NCBI GenBank assembly: GCA_951799405.1
Contig: OX637332.1
Span: 10,173,001 to 10,237,000 of the forward strand
Direction of reading: 5' to 3'
DNA from: Agapetus fuscipes
Lineage: Eukaryota > Arthropoda > Insecta > Trichoptera > Glossosomatidae
Length of the DNA stretch: 64,000 nt
Shown here: piece by piece, positions 43,812-55,441 of the stretch
Layout of the letters: the number at the start of each line of letters is the position of its first letter
Numbering within the stretch: position 1 is the stretch's first letter
Program-made: the position numbers and the translations under genes
Notes under the pieces: generated by a model
The model's database searches: none
What the model was told of the DNA's origin: nothing
The model's input: the letters and a program-made list of their open reading frames with translations, nothing else

Positions 43812-43874
43812 GTAAGACGCAACCCATCGTCTCAAAGTATGGAATGGTTTCGCCTCATCCACAACTGACATACG
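43812..43874 (+). CDS. Pdp1: Pdp1-like gene, internal coding exon
   Basis: A 63-nt exon. Upstream is a near-ideal acceptor: branch-like TTACTAAT, then TTTTTCTCTTTTCACAG. Downstream is a GGTAATT donor at 43,875. Both boundaries are phase 1, giving 20 whole codons (KTQPIVSKYGMVSPHPQLTY) plus a split Gly shared with the next exon. Codons are GC-richer than the intron. Joining to the exon at 63,690 preserves phase across a 19.8-kb intron. I assign it to the PAR-bZIP gene because of that phase match and strand; the peptide alone is not diagnostic. It could be skipped in some isoforms because it is symmetric. Confidence 0.65.
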
Positions 43875-43984
43875 GTAATTTATTTAAAACATTCCAAGAT
43901 TTCCTAAAGTTCTCAAAAATCAATAAAGTGGATTGCTGTTTTGAAAAGAAATTAAATGTCTTCTCTGTTGTTTTACGCACCTAT

Positions 43985-44215
43985 CTATAATTGATTACTC
44001 ACTTTTTAGATTCATACTTAATGCAGGCCCACAAATATGTATATATTCGCGCTTTCTTATGTTTACTGTATGTGCACTTAAAAAATAAAATCCCTAATCT
44101 TAAATGAACATACACTCTGCAATTCTTGTCGCCCTCACTGGATATGGGGTACATTGGAAAAAACAACCAATTTTTACACTTTGAGGGTTGGCCTCATACC
44201 AACCTTTAAGTATAA
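43985..44215 (-). repeat. family A retroposon, diverged
   Basis: AGGCCCACAAAT, TTCGCGCTTTC, CTTAAATGAACATACA, GGGGTACATTGG and CCTCATACCAACCTTTAAG appear in family order. Confidence 0.6.
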
Positions 44216-44414
44216 GAATCCTTTTTTTTTTAATTTAGTACATTTATTATGCGATAAAGATATTAATAATCTAAGAGAAATATCATCAAAACACATGAGG
44301 AAGTTTATTTTATTTCTGCCTTTATTTTATTTCTTGCTTTATGCATTTCAAAGATGTAAAAAAGGGAATAAATTAGGATAAACATAAATTCTAAAAGGAT
44401 GATGATAAAGAAAC

Positions 44415-44740
44415 GCACCGCAACTAAGCTACACATACAGTGTAACATCTTGCCACGTTGTTCCCGAATGGGTCGCATTGGCGAGTGAATCTATTTATTT
44501 TTACAGGTAATTAGGCTTAGCCAGCCTTACGTCAACCAATTCAGTCAAAGTGGGGGTTTCTCAGCTTCCGAGGAGGCTGGTACTCATTTCTTGTAAAGGC
44601 TAAGTAAATTTGCCGGTTTACTCAGCCAACACGGGGTAAACACCGAAACGGGAAATTATTTCTGACATCCTCGGTGGGATTCGAATCCGAGCTCTTGGCA
44701 TGGAATGCAAGCACTCTACCAACTGTGCTATCGATCAGAC
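44415..44740 (-). repeat. family B SINE, full length
   Basis: From GCAACTAAGCTACACATACA to the head complement CCAACTGTGCTATCGATC. The B box is intact (GGATTCGAATCC). Confidence 0.8.
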
Positions 44741-45024
44741 ATGATTGTGATGTTTTAAAAAAATATATTGTAAACTAGTAGTTTTAAGATTTATTCTTAT
44801 TATTTCGTCATTTTAAAAACACTCACATCAATTACTTCTAGGAACCAGTGAAAATATTATCATTAAAATTGTATGAAGCATCGTGTCGTAAAATTTGATA
44901 AGTAACTTATATGAGAGATTATTAGTTTTTTATCTTGAAAATTTTGTCACATGATTCAGCGGCCGTAGATAAAACACTACATGAAATAAAATATATTTTC
45001 TACCAAAAATAAACATAACGTAGG
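44741..45024. other. non-coding DNA
   Basis: No feature seen. Confidence 0.4.
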
Positions 45025-45240
45025 TATTCCTTGACTTATAGGTTGCTACTAATCAAACAAAATTGTTCACTTTTACCAAGACCATTTCAGTTTCCGGAAG
45101 AAGTTCCATTTTGTTGTATTGCAATTTGGTTTATTTTAGAAGTGCATATGCAGCATATGTTACTGCAAATTTACACGTGTCTGCTTATTGCCATTAATTA
45201 TAAATGAATATTAATTTTTAATATATCTTTGCCAGTTTTT
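45025..45240 (+). repeat. family A retroposon, diverged
   Basis: Begins ATTCCTTGACTTATAGGTTG and keeps ACACGTGTCTGCTT (CACGTG at 45,174-45,179), but much of the middle is altered. Confidence 0.6.
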
Positions 45241-45283
45241 ATGTATTTTTTAAAATTAAAATTCTTGTAATTTGACCACTTGA

Positions 45284-45485
45284 TCTTTTATCGAAGTTGC
45301 AAAGATATGTCGACATTTAAGGATTATATTTAATGCATGCCAACGAGCAGGCACATTAAGCTCGCGCTTAAAAATGCTGGATGTGTAGATACATACAAAA
45401 TAAACCAATCCTATCATGAAAAATATAAACTTTGCAACTCCTGTCGCCTTTCTCTGAAACCGAGGTGAAGGGTTGGCTTGCACCA
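45284..45485 (-). repeat. family A retroposon, diverged
   Basis: From GAAGTTGCAAAGATATGTCG to GAGGTGAAGGGTTGGC. Middle blocks are recognisable. Confidence 0.6.
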
Positions 45486-45490
45486 GAACT

Positions 45491-46057
45491 AGAACTCAAA
45501 TAGTTAAGGATCCGTTTGTTTAACAGTGTGCATATATTTTAAACTGATAAAGTTTTCTAATGATTCTAATTTGAAAATTTAACATAATGGTCTTCTTAAT
45601 TAAAACGGCCAGAGATTTATTTTAAATTAATTTATTTGGTTCATAATTTATTTTACAAAACACTTCGATAGTTCACTTTCGCTGACTTGGCCTGTAAAGG
45701 CTACGAGTACTTTTAGACTACCCTACTTGCATGCGATTCGCGCCTTTTATAGCTATTACAATCAAACATTCTAGGCTCAAATTCGTCTGGAAACGTCTAT
45801 ATATTCAAAAGCTTCCAATACAATTATTACTTATACGTATATAATATTTCCTTACTCTAGGTACTTAATAATAATTCATCCTACAACTAGAGCCTGTATA
45901 TACCTACCCTATTTTTTTTTCTACCTAAGTACAATTTACATAACATTATGTATGTATAATATTTCAAATGAATATTTTTCCGTGTCCTTCTCTTATTATC
46001 GCGTAATAGAATTTTAACCGATCGTTTAACAGAACGACGTGGCTGTTCTTCTAGATA
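45491..46057. other. non-coding DNA
   Basis: No feature seen. Confidence 0.4.
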
Positions 46058-46310
46058 CCTAATCTAATCTAATCTAAGCTGCAAAGATATATATCATTTA
46101 AGTTTTATATTAAATGCATTCCCACAAGCAGATATGTATAATTTCGCGCTAACACATGCCGCATGTGAACCTACAATATAAAAACCCAATCTCAAATGAA
46201 CATAAGCCTTGCAACTCTTGCCGTCCTTCCCTGAAACAGAGGTGACATTGGCAAAGTGAACCAATTTTTACATTATGGGTGGTCAGCCGCATAACAACCT
46301 ATAAGTCAAG
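46058..46310 (-). repeat. family A retroposon, full length
   Basis: AATCTAATCTAATCTAAGCTGC at the left end through CAACCTATAAGTCAAGGAAC. The AGATT-type tail subfamily. Confidence 0.85.
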
Positions 46311-47478
46311 GAACATACATGACAAATTACATTTTTTAAAAACAATAAATCACAATATATACATGGACATACCAAGAGAAAAAAACTACATTTCAAAACA
46401 GTGACAACGGTTAGCTTGATCTTCTTACTTGTAAGCATTTTGAACGCCTTCGAAGATAAAGCCATAAAACGTTACAAGCTCTACAAGGATATATATTGGT
46501 GATTGAACTATGGACATGAATGCAATACAGCTTTTTGGCATTCGTATTTTTTGAACCAGAACTGTCGGTGAAGGTAAATTTAGTTTCCTCTTTCTTCGAA
46601 AAAAAGCCGCTAAGAGTTACGATCTTTAACAGTTTAGTGATTTTTTTTAGTGGAAACCTTTAAAAAAGTTGAAAAAATCGGGATTTGTTTGTAGTCTCTT
46701 TGACTTGTTTTAATCTCTTAGTTTATTAAATTATACTATTCCGATGATGGAGAGCGCCACGGTTTATTTATTGCTTTGGCAACACACTCGCGAGGAGGAA
46801 AAAAGAAACGTCACAGGGGACATTTAGCTGCCGGGGAAATGTGCTCGTCTCTTTTAGAAGCGTTGCCATGCATCTGTGAAGGGCCGCAGACACAGTGAGC
46901 GACGACACCTAGGTGCGTCTGTATAGCACCACAGTCTGAAGTTTCTAATAACTGAGTATTCAATGTGAGAAGTATTGATGATTCTGCAGATTTTTTACCT
47001 AGTGTCAATTTAATCTTACTTACACTAATAACATTTTTACACAAATTTAAATTAAATGAAATTACACCTAAATTTGGGAGGTACTGCTTCTCCCAAAACT
47101 GGTTGAGCTTAAAAAAACCCTCAAGTGATACTAAAACGTCGCCACAAGAAACCACTGAAACATGAAACCAATTTTGAGGTTCCCCTTGTTTGAAGTTTAA
47201 AGTGTAAACCGAAGTCTACCGCTCATACAGCCAACATTCTATCAATTAATCGTATGGATTTTAATATTATTATAGTAAAGGTAATTTTGTACAAATGAGC
47301 AAAAATAATCTAAAAAATGTAAATATTATGAAAATTCATACAACCATCATTACTTAATTATTAAAAAAATAACAGTTTTTCTCTATACTTTTTATTATGA
47401 TAGCATTTTTTTTGTGCATAGATTCTTCCGACTTGCGTAGATTTTTAGAATGCTGTCGTCTTGTGCTCCATGTTGCAG
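46311..47478. other. repeat-poor DNA with GC-richer patch at 46,740-46,930
   Basis: The patch contains CACACTCGCGAGGAGG, GTCACAGGGG and GGGCCGCAGACACAG. It lies 550-750 bp upstream of the candidate exon at 47,479 and could be its promoter. A 114-codon minus-strand frame crosses it (46,811-47,155) without any recognisable motif. Confidence 0.3.
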
Positions 47479-47532
47479 CTAAAATGACGAAGTGTACGAA
47501 CAAGCTGCTGCCAAGAAATCTTCACGCGCAAG
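47479..47532 (+). CDS. candidate alternative 5' exon of the Pdp1-like gene
   Basis: Follows CCATGTTGCAG, which may be an acceptor or simply 5' UTR. An ATG at 47,484 in good context (AAAATGA) opens 16 codons, MTKCTNKLLPRNLHAQ, and ends one base into the next codon at a GGTTAAAT donor (47,533). Phase 1 fits the entry of the exon at 63,690. A short alternative N terminus driven by a downstream promoter would suit a gene known for many isoforms in flies. The donor is weak at positions +3 to +6 and the peptide is not one I recognise. Confidence 0.35.
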
Positions 47533-48930
47533 GTTAAATAATTCGTCATAATATTTTGTAGTATCAGTATGCGACCGACTATTATTTCAGAAGTGTTTGG
47601 AAATTCTCCCTGCTATACGATAGGAAGTTAACGGACACCTGTGTATAGCTCTATATTTTATGTGTAACAAATATATCGCACATTGAAATCGTATATTGGT
47701 TTACAAATTAAAATTAGCTAAAATTAATAAAATATTTCTGATATTTTATGAACCGTTCTTGAGAACTAAGATACAGAACTTACGTCTTGAAGTTCTTTCG
47801 GCACATTAGATAAGTCAAATATCGTCTAAGTGTAATTAATTCAAATTTGTAAAAATGATGAACGACCATAATTCTAGTTTGAATTTAATCTGTTGTATTT
47901 ATATTTATAATTGATAACTTTTTTAAATTTTTGTTGACATCTTTTCCGTACAACTTCGCGTGTTTAGTATTTATTTTAACTGCATGCATTCATCTACACT
48001 TTATGTTTACAGAAAAAAAATCTGATTTAAATGTACGAGAACCATATTAAAAAAATAAAAACATCATGAATAATATACGGCCTTATAACCTTTAGGTTAG
48101 CTTTAGGCCGTGCAGTTACTATTGAAAACATTTTTCTTATTACAGGGGTTGCAAAGTACACATCTATCTTTATTTTCTATCCAGTTTTTCTTCCTAAAAA
48201 AAGCGTCACTGAAAAATAAACACAAATTGTCTTTGGGTTAAGATTTGAACCTTTTTTTTTATAACAAAGCAAAAACCAGATCATATCTCTTGATGATTTT
48301 TTCTTCATTATTTTTTGGTCCATAAAGCATTAATAAAGTACTGTTACAAACATCGATATATAGAACTAAATCCATGGTTACATACTTCCTCCATGGTTAT
48401 AAACGTAATTTAAGTATTCAAAAAAAGTTTTTATTATTGAATTATTCAAATAGTTAGACGAATTCAAATATGTGAAAAACATGTCTATGCATTTACTTGA
48501 TTGTATTATTGTTGCCTATTTACTTAGCCACAAGGCTATACAACTATTATATGTACGCCCAAACGAGTTGTTAAGTTAAAAACTCATAGTGTTGCCATTT
48601 TGGAGAATATATAATTAACAAATGTTATAATATTATAACGAAACCACATTCTTTTCTACCTGTTTATAGTTTATTAATTTAATCGGCACGCCAACACTTG
48701 TATTAACATTATTGAATCGATGTGATGTTATTGTGTACCTTTGTAATATATATGGGCGCGACAAAGGTGTATGTATAACGTGTGTCTGTACACATTTGAC
48801 ATTTCGCTGGATACATTAATAAGATTTATGAACGGAATAAAGATGCGACGATAATACTGTTTATTTTTATTGTAATTTCAAATTTTTTTTACAAAATTCT
48901 TCGAATGTTATGTAACTCTATATTATCTTA
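47533..48930. other. AT-rich non-coding DNA
   Basis: No gene or clear repeat. Minor hairpin potential near 48,078-48,112 (CGGCCTTATAACC and AGGTTAGCTTTAGGCCG). Confidence 0.4.
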
Positions 48931-48934
48931 AAAT

Positions 48935-49115
48935 CTAAAAAGCAAAGATACATTCATATTTAAGGTTTATACTCAATGCCTGTCCACAGACAGACACGTA
49001 CAGGTTCGAGTTTACACATGCAGTTACAAATAAAAAAAACAAACCTCACATGAACATAAAATCGCCCTTCCCTCACATGAACATAAAGCAGCTCTTCCCT
49101 GAAATCGGCAAAAGT
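48935..49115 (-). repeat. family A retroposon, degenerate
   Basis: AAGGTTTATACTCAATGCC, CACAGACAGACACGTACAGG, then CCTCACATGAACATAAA twice. Internal rearrangement. Confidence 0.5.
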
Positions 49116-49344
49116 GAAAAAAACTCGTTGATCGGTTATAGCGATGAAGTTTTTCATGACCTTGAAATAAAGGCTTTCCATTATGAAGGTTAATCCATCA
49201 ATATTGATGGAATAAGTGAAATTGTTACAAACATGACGTTTAAAGAAAAAACTAACTCATCGCAACTAAACAATGCAAAAACTTGCAACGTTGTCCCAGA
49301 TTAAGACCTATATGTGGCAGGTGAAACCTATTCATTTTCACAAG

Positions 49345-49555
49345 TTATGGGTTCACTTTGCCAATGTCACCCCTGTTTCAGGGAAGGTCGGCAAAAGCTG
49401 CAGGGCTTATGTTCATTTCAGGTTTGGTTTTTATTTGAAAGAACACATTCAGCAGTTGTAAGCGCGAACTTACACGTGTCTGTTTGTGGGCATCCATTTG
49501 ATATGATTTTTTAATGTTCATATATCTTTGAAACTTAGATTATAGATAGGGCCGA
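49345..49555 (+). repeat. family A retroposon, 5'-truncated
   Basis: From GGGTTCACTTTGCCAATGTC to GAAACTTAGATTATAGATAG. CACGTG at 49,473-49,478. Confidence 0.8.
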
Positions 49556-50164
49556 ACTTTCGCCAGCTACTTCGCTAAAAGTGTGAGTTTTCAAATCTCG
49601 TGTGACGGCTAAAGACACCTTGTCGGTATTTTGATTTTGAATTTGAATCTGAATAGGTATTTGGCTTAAAAAAAAATGAAAATTAAAAAGCACGTATGGG
49701 CTTAAATTGAATATTCAGTTTTCGCCTGAAAATAGCACAAATCGAGAGGGAAACCTAAATTTCGATGGTAGTATTAGATAAACGAAGCCGTAACTCACAC
49801 AGCGTCCCTGATTGGTAGTTTAGGAGCTAAAACTGGAAGGTGATGTCGGCAGGAGCAAGTTTATTTCTATTAGGCGAGTGAAACGACCGTACGATTAGTA
49901 AACACGTCTCTTCGGGGGTAGAGAAACCCTCGTCACGAGAGCGGAAATTGTCTAGTTCCCCAAACATACAAAAATACGTTGCGTTGTAACTTAACTGCAA
50001 CGTTCAACATTAAATACATGTAAAATTAAACGGCACCTCTAGTGACCGTTCTACTTTCTGTTCTGTTGATTTTTAACGTTAACTTTTTTTCTTAAGGTAA
50101 GGGCCACTTGAATAGGATCAGCACCACTATGTAAAATATCACGTGAATTCTAAGCTATTGCGTA
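49556..50164. other. non-coding DNA
   Basis: Repeat-poor and moderately GC-richer at 49,790-49,960. A unique CACGTG lies at 50,140-50,145. No exon supported. Confidence 0.35.
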
Positions 50165-50265
50165 AATTTATGGAAAATACAACAGCACTCCTAGTGAGTG
50201 ATTTCGATTTTATAGATTTTTTTAGTAACGCGATTGTGTGGAATCGCGATGTTATACACTAGGGG
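50165..50265. repeat. MITE fragment, family E
   Basis: AAAATACAACAGCACTCC through TTTTTTTAGTAACGCGATTG parallels the interior of the element at 63,058-63,235. Confidence 0.45.
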
Positions 50266-50609
50266 TTCAGGAGTTTACTATTGGCACAGAAAGACTTCAT
50301 TGAAGACATTTTTCTTCCTGCTAAAAATAAATTCAGCTTCTTGGTGTTGCAATATTTTAACATATTTTTCTTCAAAAAGTTGGGATGGTGTTTCTCAAAA
50401 TTTTATTTCGTCATTATTTTTAAACAAAGATAAGGAATATAAGATATTATCTTAAAGAAGGAAATTTCCATTAAGCATCGTTCCCCTATATTATAATATT
50501 TTATTTTATACAGAAGTATTAATGAACCTGTTTAATTTTTTCTATAAAATTTTCATTCTGTAAACAAGCAATAAAAAATAGTAAAATTAATTGTTTCTCA
50601 CTAAGCTAT

Positions 50610-50755
50610 GTGCGTTCGATAGCTCAGTTGGTAGAGTGCTTGCATTCCATGCCGAATTTTAGGTTTCGATTTCCACCGAGGGTGTCAGAAATGAATGATT
50701 TCCTGTGTCGGTATTTATTTCAAACCCGAAATAAAATACCTGTAAGGTTAACTCA
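50610..50755 (+). repeat. family B SINE, 5' half
   Basis: TTCGATAGCTCAGTTGGTAGAG head, degraded B box, body to AAAATACCTGTAAGGTTAAC. Confidence 0.8.
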
Positions 50756-50857
50756 ACATTATGGTAAAAAATGCATTCAAACTTAAAGTTAATATATCAA
50801 TTTTATTGATTGTAGAGGCATTAACTTAGTAATCGTTCATCATTAAGGATAAAAGAA

Positions 50858-51073
50858 AAACAGCTTTATTTTCGATTAGTGAGTATATATATTTTTATAC
50901 CACAACCGGTTTCGCAAACATCCGTTTGCATCGTCAGGTGGTTCAATTAATACTATATACTATACTAATATAATAAGTATTAATTGAACCACCTGATGAT
51001 GCAAACGGATGTTTGCGAAACCGGTTGTGGTATAAAAATATATATACTCACGTAATCGAAAACAAAGCTGTTT
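50858..51073. mobile_element. 216-bp palindrome with hammerhead on each arm
   Basis: Left and right arms of about 90 bp are near-perfect inverses around an AT-rich centre. Each arm contains CAACCGGTTTCGCAAACATC or its inverse. It resembles the inverted terminal-repeat remnants of Penelope-like elements. No protein frame inside. Confidence 0.7.
50988..51031 (+). ncRNA. hammerhead-ribozyme-like motif, strongest copy
   Basis: Helix I ACCAC pairs with GTGGT. The core boxes CTGATGA and GAAA are intact. Stem II GCAAAC/GTTTGC is 6 bp with a GGAT loop. Helix III is the self-complementary ACCGGT, with T at the cleavage position. The inverse arm (50,899-50,942, minus strand) has the same folds, but its core reads CTGACGA, which falls outside the invariant positions. 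Confidence 0.6.
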
Positions 51074-51949
51074 ATCAAATTAGAGTTCATGGTTGAATTT
51101 GAGTCATTGTTAGAACTGACTTTATTCCTAATACAAAACTCAATCAGTGTTATTCTCAAACAGCAAAGCCATGGATCATCCGCAGCGTACAGTGAATTTT
51201 CCATACAAAAAGTTTTCGCAGAATCGCTATGGATAAAATATTCTGTGAATGGCACTGAATGTGTTATTATAAAGGAAAATTACAAAATATTTATGCTGAA
51301 ATGTGCACTAATTGCACTTGACATGAAAAAAATTAAAGCCTTTGTTTGACAAAAAAAAAGTGAAAATATCCTCGTAGACCAAGGATATAAAAAATATATA
51401 CAACGGCTTACTTGAGAGTTAGATTACTATATATACTTACTGGCCATATACAAAACATCTCAGTGCAATCATTTAAGGTGTGTAAAAAATTCATACGTTT
51501 TTTACGCGTCTATTTTTTCACTCTCCTCTTTAGTAAGTCAGGGTAGATAAGTTTTTATTCATTTTCAATTAGATACATGTATAAATTTGCACACACTGAT
51601 CACTGTTTGCATAACGCATAAGTGGTGTGAGTGTATATTGGAAACAGAGTTGTGTGAAATCAAGTTCTGTTAAGATTTTTTTGTCAGATCAAGGTCTCAT
51701 ATTAATTATTGACTAAAGTAGGTTTGTAGGTAGATTTTTTCATCTGTCTACACTCTACGCGGTATCTAGTGTTCATGTATTAACTTTTAACACACACACA
51801 CGGCTAGATGTTTTTTTTTAAATCAATTTAATTGAAATATTGATATAGAAATAATGTAGTTTTGGTGTTTTTGTTTTAATGAGAATTCGTAATGTATTAC
51901 GTATCATCTTGTCTCGTAAACATTATATTTAATAGTATGGGAATTTTAA
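51074..51949. other. non-coding DNA
   Basis: An 86-codon frame (51,089-51,349) follows the palindrome but has no motif I know. The remainder is AT-rich, with a short (CA)n near 51,790. Confidence 0.35.
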
Positions 51950-52590
51950 AATTTGGATTGTTTTCTCGGTGAGCAAACGTCAGTCTTGTATGGGACTGCC
52001 ATCCTTCTAATCTAATCTAATCTAAGTTGCAAAGATATGTAACATTGGGGATTCATACTACATGCATTCTCACAAGCAGGCACGTACAAGTTCGCGCTTG
52101 CGCATGCCGCATGTGAACCTACAATAAAGAAACCAAGTCTCAAATGGACATACACCCTGCAACTCCTGCCGACCTTCCCTGCAACAGGGGTGACATTGGC
52201 AAAGTGAACCATTTTCTACAGCATGGGTGGTCAGCAGCATACCAACCTATAATTCAAGGAATACATACAACAAATAGCATTTTAGACATAAACAAATGGA
52301 TAAACATTAAAATCAAATACAAATTTATAAAATTATAATTTAAAAATTTACAAAAAAAATGGAATACTTGAGAAACCCTAGCCCTAGCCGCCAGAATTAC
52401 AGATCAACCGCCATTTATTTCTGTCCTTACATACTTCTTTCATTTCATCCAGAGTCATTATCTTCTTCATATCCTTAACAATAAAAAATAAAGTATTTGT
52501 ATTCCTTTTCGCTAGCAACCCGGCTGGGTGACGACAAAATGTTGCCTGGTAATTGACGTGCTCTTCCTCACGTGCAACTCCTGGTAATTG
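51950..52590 (+). repeat. family D MITE split by a LINE insertion
   Basis: GAGCAAACGTCAGTCTTGTA (51,970-51,990) resumes after the insertion with CTAGCAACCCGGCTGGGTGA (52,513 onward), in the same order as the uninterrupted copy at 5.95-6.08 kb. Confidence 0.55.
52006..52480 (-). pseudogene. family A module with LINE RT end
   Basis: A full family A block in minus orientation (52,006-52,260), continued by a diverged 3' UTR and the end of the RT frame (ACATACTTCTTTCATTTCAT and CCAGAGTCATTATCTTC, as at 4.3 and 19.15 kb). Third locus showing the same linkage. Confidence 0.7.
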
Positions 52591-52600
52591 GTGTTTGAAA

Positions 52601-54704
52601 TAAAAATACTAACTTGAAAATGCTTCATTTTTCCCCAATCCCTCTATAAAAAATTCTTACATATTTACATAAAAACGATATGAAGTTATAGCTGACCATT
52701 TTCACCGCTTTATTTTCAAACGCTTATCTTTTAATAAACATGGAACGTTTTTTCCACGAATGTTTTAAATTTGAATTTTTCTCGCAGGGAAAACGTCATA
52801 CGTTTGTGTTATCACTTATAGGGGATCTTAGCAACAAATAACAACATATCCGTAAGCCCTAGCGGCAGCAACACGGCCATGTTTTGGTTGTTGTCAAATG
52901 AGTGGACCTCAATGGAAACGAAAAAATTCCCGCCCCCAAAGAGCTTATTTTTCAGAAGACCTAGTAAATGTCGGTTATAAGACCTGGAATAAATACGCCT
53001 TTTTTTATATAAATGCTAGCTTTTTACGAACTATACAACCACCGGGAGGTCATTGCAAGTTTTTGATTTTTTTTAATATGTGCATTCGTTAAATTTTCAG
53101 TTAGCAACTATTACTATTGTGCTAGTTAGTATTCGCTTTAAATTGAAGTGTTTGATTTAACAATCGCAACGTTATGACTGTATCGTGCCAATACATTCAT
53201 TCGGCATCAGTACCCCAGCGTGCAACTTTACGTTTAAAATAAACCATAAGCGTTTCACCAAAAATGTATGGATTCTAAAACGCGATAAAGAGTCGCTCTA
53301 AAAAGTTTCGCTACATTCTTTGGTACCGCTATGATTGAGTTTTTACTCGGGGTAGCACGCGGTGAGTGGGGACGCCGCGCCGTGTGTACCGACAAAGCCG
53401 CTAGCGTCCAGGGATGGGCGCGGCTAGGAATCACTCACGAAATAAAAACAAGTACTAAATAATACATGTAACGTTACCAAAAGTCAGAAGTAACTAATAT
53501 TTATAGGAATTTTATCAGGATTAAAAAAAAAAATTAGCAGTGCAACAATTCTAGATTATTTAGGTGCATAGTTGCTAACATTTAATCGATTTATTATTTG
53601 CAGGCAATATAATATATTTATCGACCGTTTTGCATGCCAAAATTGTTTTAGGTCTTAGGTTGTTTTTTTACGATTGTATTGGCTTATTTTCTTATTTTCG
53701 TTACGAGTCTATTCTTAAGTTTTATATTAATTTATCTAGACTTCAGATTATTATTTGTGGTGTGGACAATACTTATCACAAGTTTCTTATTGGATTAAAA
53801 AGATTTAAAGGTTAGTAATAATGATTATTTTACGAACTTTTCCTTACGAAGTAATCAAACTTAAAGTCGCTTATTTTGTTTTGAAATTGTTTATCTAGTA
53901 GACCAAAATAACCTTGCTACTTTTATGTTTTGAGAGGCCTTGTAAAAATGGTAGAATTTATAATTCAGTTTCGACCACAGAAAACCGGTTATCATGTATT
54001 TATTGATTTAAATTGGATTTATTGATGTCACCGCATTTTAGACTGAGGCTTAAATCCAACTTTACATATTTACACAGAATACCTAACAACCAAACACAAC
54101 AAACAATCTTAAATAGGCCCCTGGGAATTGTACGAGGTGCTAGAAGAGGATCGGAAAGTTCGTCTAGATTATGAAATTTAAATATGGATATCGGTGCAGT
54201 TCAAAACTTTGTGAAACGAATTTTCTGTCCGCGGCCTTTCAGCCCAATCTTTAAAAAGTGCTTTAAGGACTTAATATAAAGCTCAATTTAAAAAAATACG
54301 TTCTAAATGGTGGTATTTTATCCATAAGAACTTAGTACCTACCTATGTAATTTTCTACCGAAAGTTTCAATGTTTTTGTTTTTATTTTTACCTCACATAT
54401 AGATAAATATATTTTTAATACTAAAAATATTTCGTCTTCTGAATGTGTCCTGGTGGGTTACCAAGGCGATATAGATCACTTATTAGAAAATTCCTGTCCT
54501 GGCAGCACGAAGCAGTTACTCCACTCTTCTCACCCAGTTCAGTCAAAGATATTCCAAAATAGTAATGTTTCTTTCTTCCAACCCTGGCATACAAACGTCA
54601 TGTTCTTTGTTATTTTTCTAAAATATTAAGCTTTACGGAAATCGATAACTCTGAACAACTCTCTGAGTACATATTTTATTCTACGCAATACTTTAATCTT
54701 GATG
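52601..54704. other. repeat-poor DNA with CpG-rich patch at 53,340-53,440
   Basis: The patch (GGGGTAGCACGCGGTGAG, GACGCCGCGCCGTGTG, GGGATGGGCGCGGC) is CpG rich and unexplained. Frames in it are short. No exon supported elsewhere in this stretch. Confidence 0.35.
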
Positions 54705-54950
54705 TCTAATCTAAATCTAAATCTAAGCTGCAAAGATATGTATATACATTTGAGATTCATATCAAATGCATTCCCACAAGCAGACATGCATAATTTCGTG
54801 CTTACACATGCCGCATGTGGACCTACAATATAAAAAACCCAATCTCAAATGAACATAAGCCCTGCAACTCTTGCCGACCTTCCCTGAAGCAGGGGTGACA
54901 TTGGCAAAGTGAACCATTTTTTACAGTATGGGTGGTCAGCCGCATAAGAT
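54705..54950 (-). repeat. family A retroposon
   Basis: CTAATCTAAATCTAAATCTAAG tail complement (TTAGATT subfamily as at 13.4 kb), body to GGTGGTCAGCCGCATAAG. Confidence 0.8.
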
Positions 54951-55441
54951 TTGTCAATACACTGTAATTATGACATTATTGGTCTATTCTTTCACTAATT
55001 CTGATAAAAAAATGTTTGCATTTATTGTGTATTATATTGGTTAAATTGATTTATTGTGTGTTGTATATAATATCTTCGGAAACCTTGAACCCTTTGTGTT
55101 AAATTAAGATCAATTATTATCTATCAAATGAAATATTTCCTATTTTTTTTTCCATTCAGGTGATACTCATTAGAGGTTACTTTAAAGTGATTGTTGTGTA
55201 GTTGTCGGTACACCACTAGTGGTAGCATCTTAGCGAAAAACAGATTTATTTCTGAGCATCACGCGCCCAGCCGCTTGCGTAGATCGCGTAGGCTAACGAC
55301 ATAATATCAGTATATACCCACTAATAATAAAGTTACCAATATACGTACCACAATAAAACACATACTGGCTGGCGCAAAACAAATGACTAATTAATTTAAG
55401 TGGCCAAAAAAAAAAATGCTTTTACTCAAAAGGGTATAAAG
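54951..55441. other. non-coding DNA
   Basis: No feature seen. Confidence 0.4.

Noticed and set aside
46811..47155. 114-codon minus-strand frame as a gene
   Set aside because: Non-ATG start, no motif, and no splice or promoter context on that strand.
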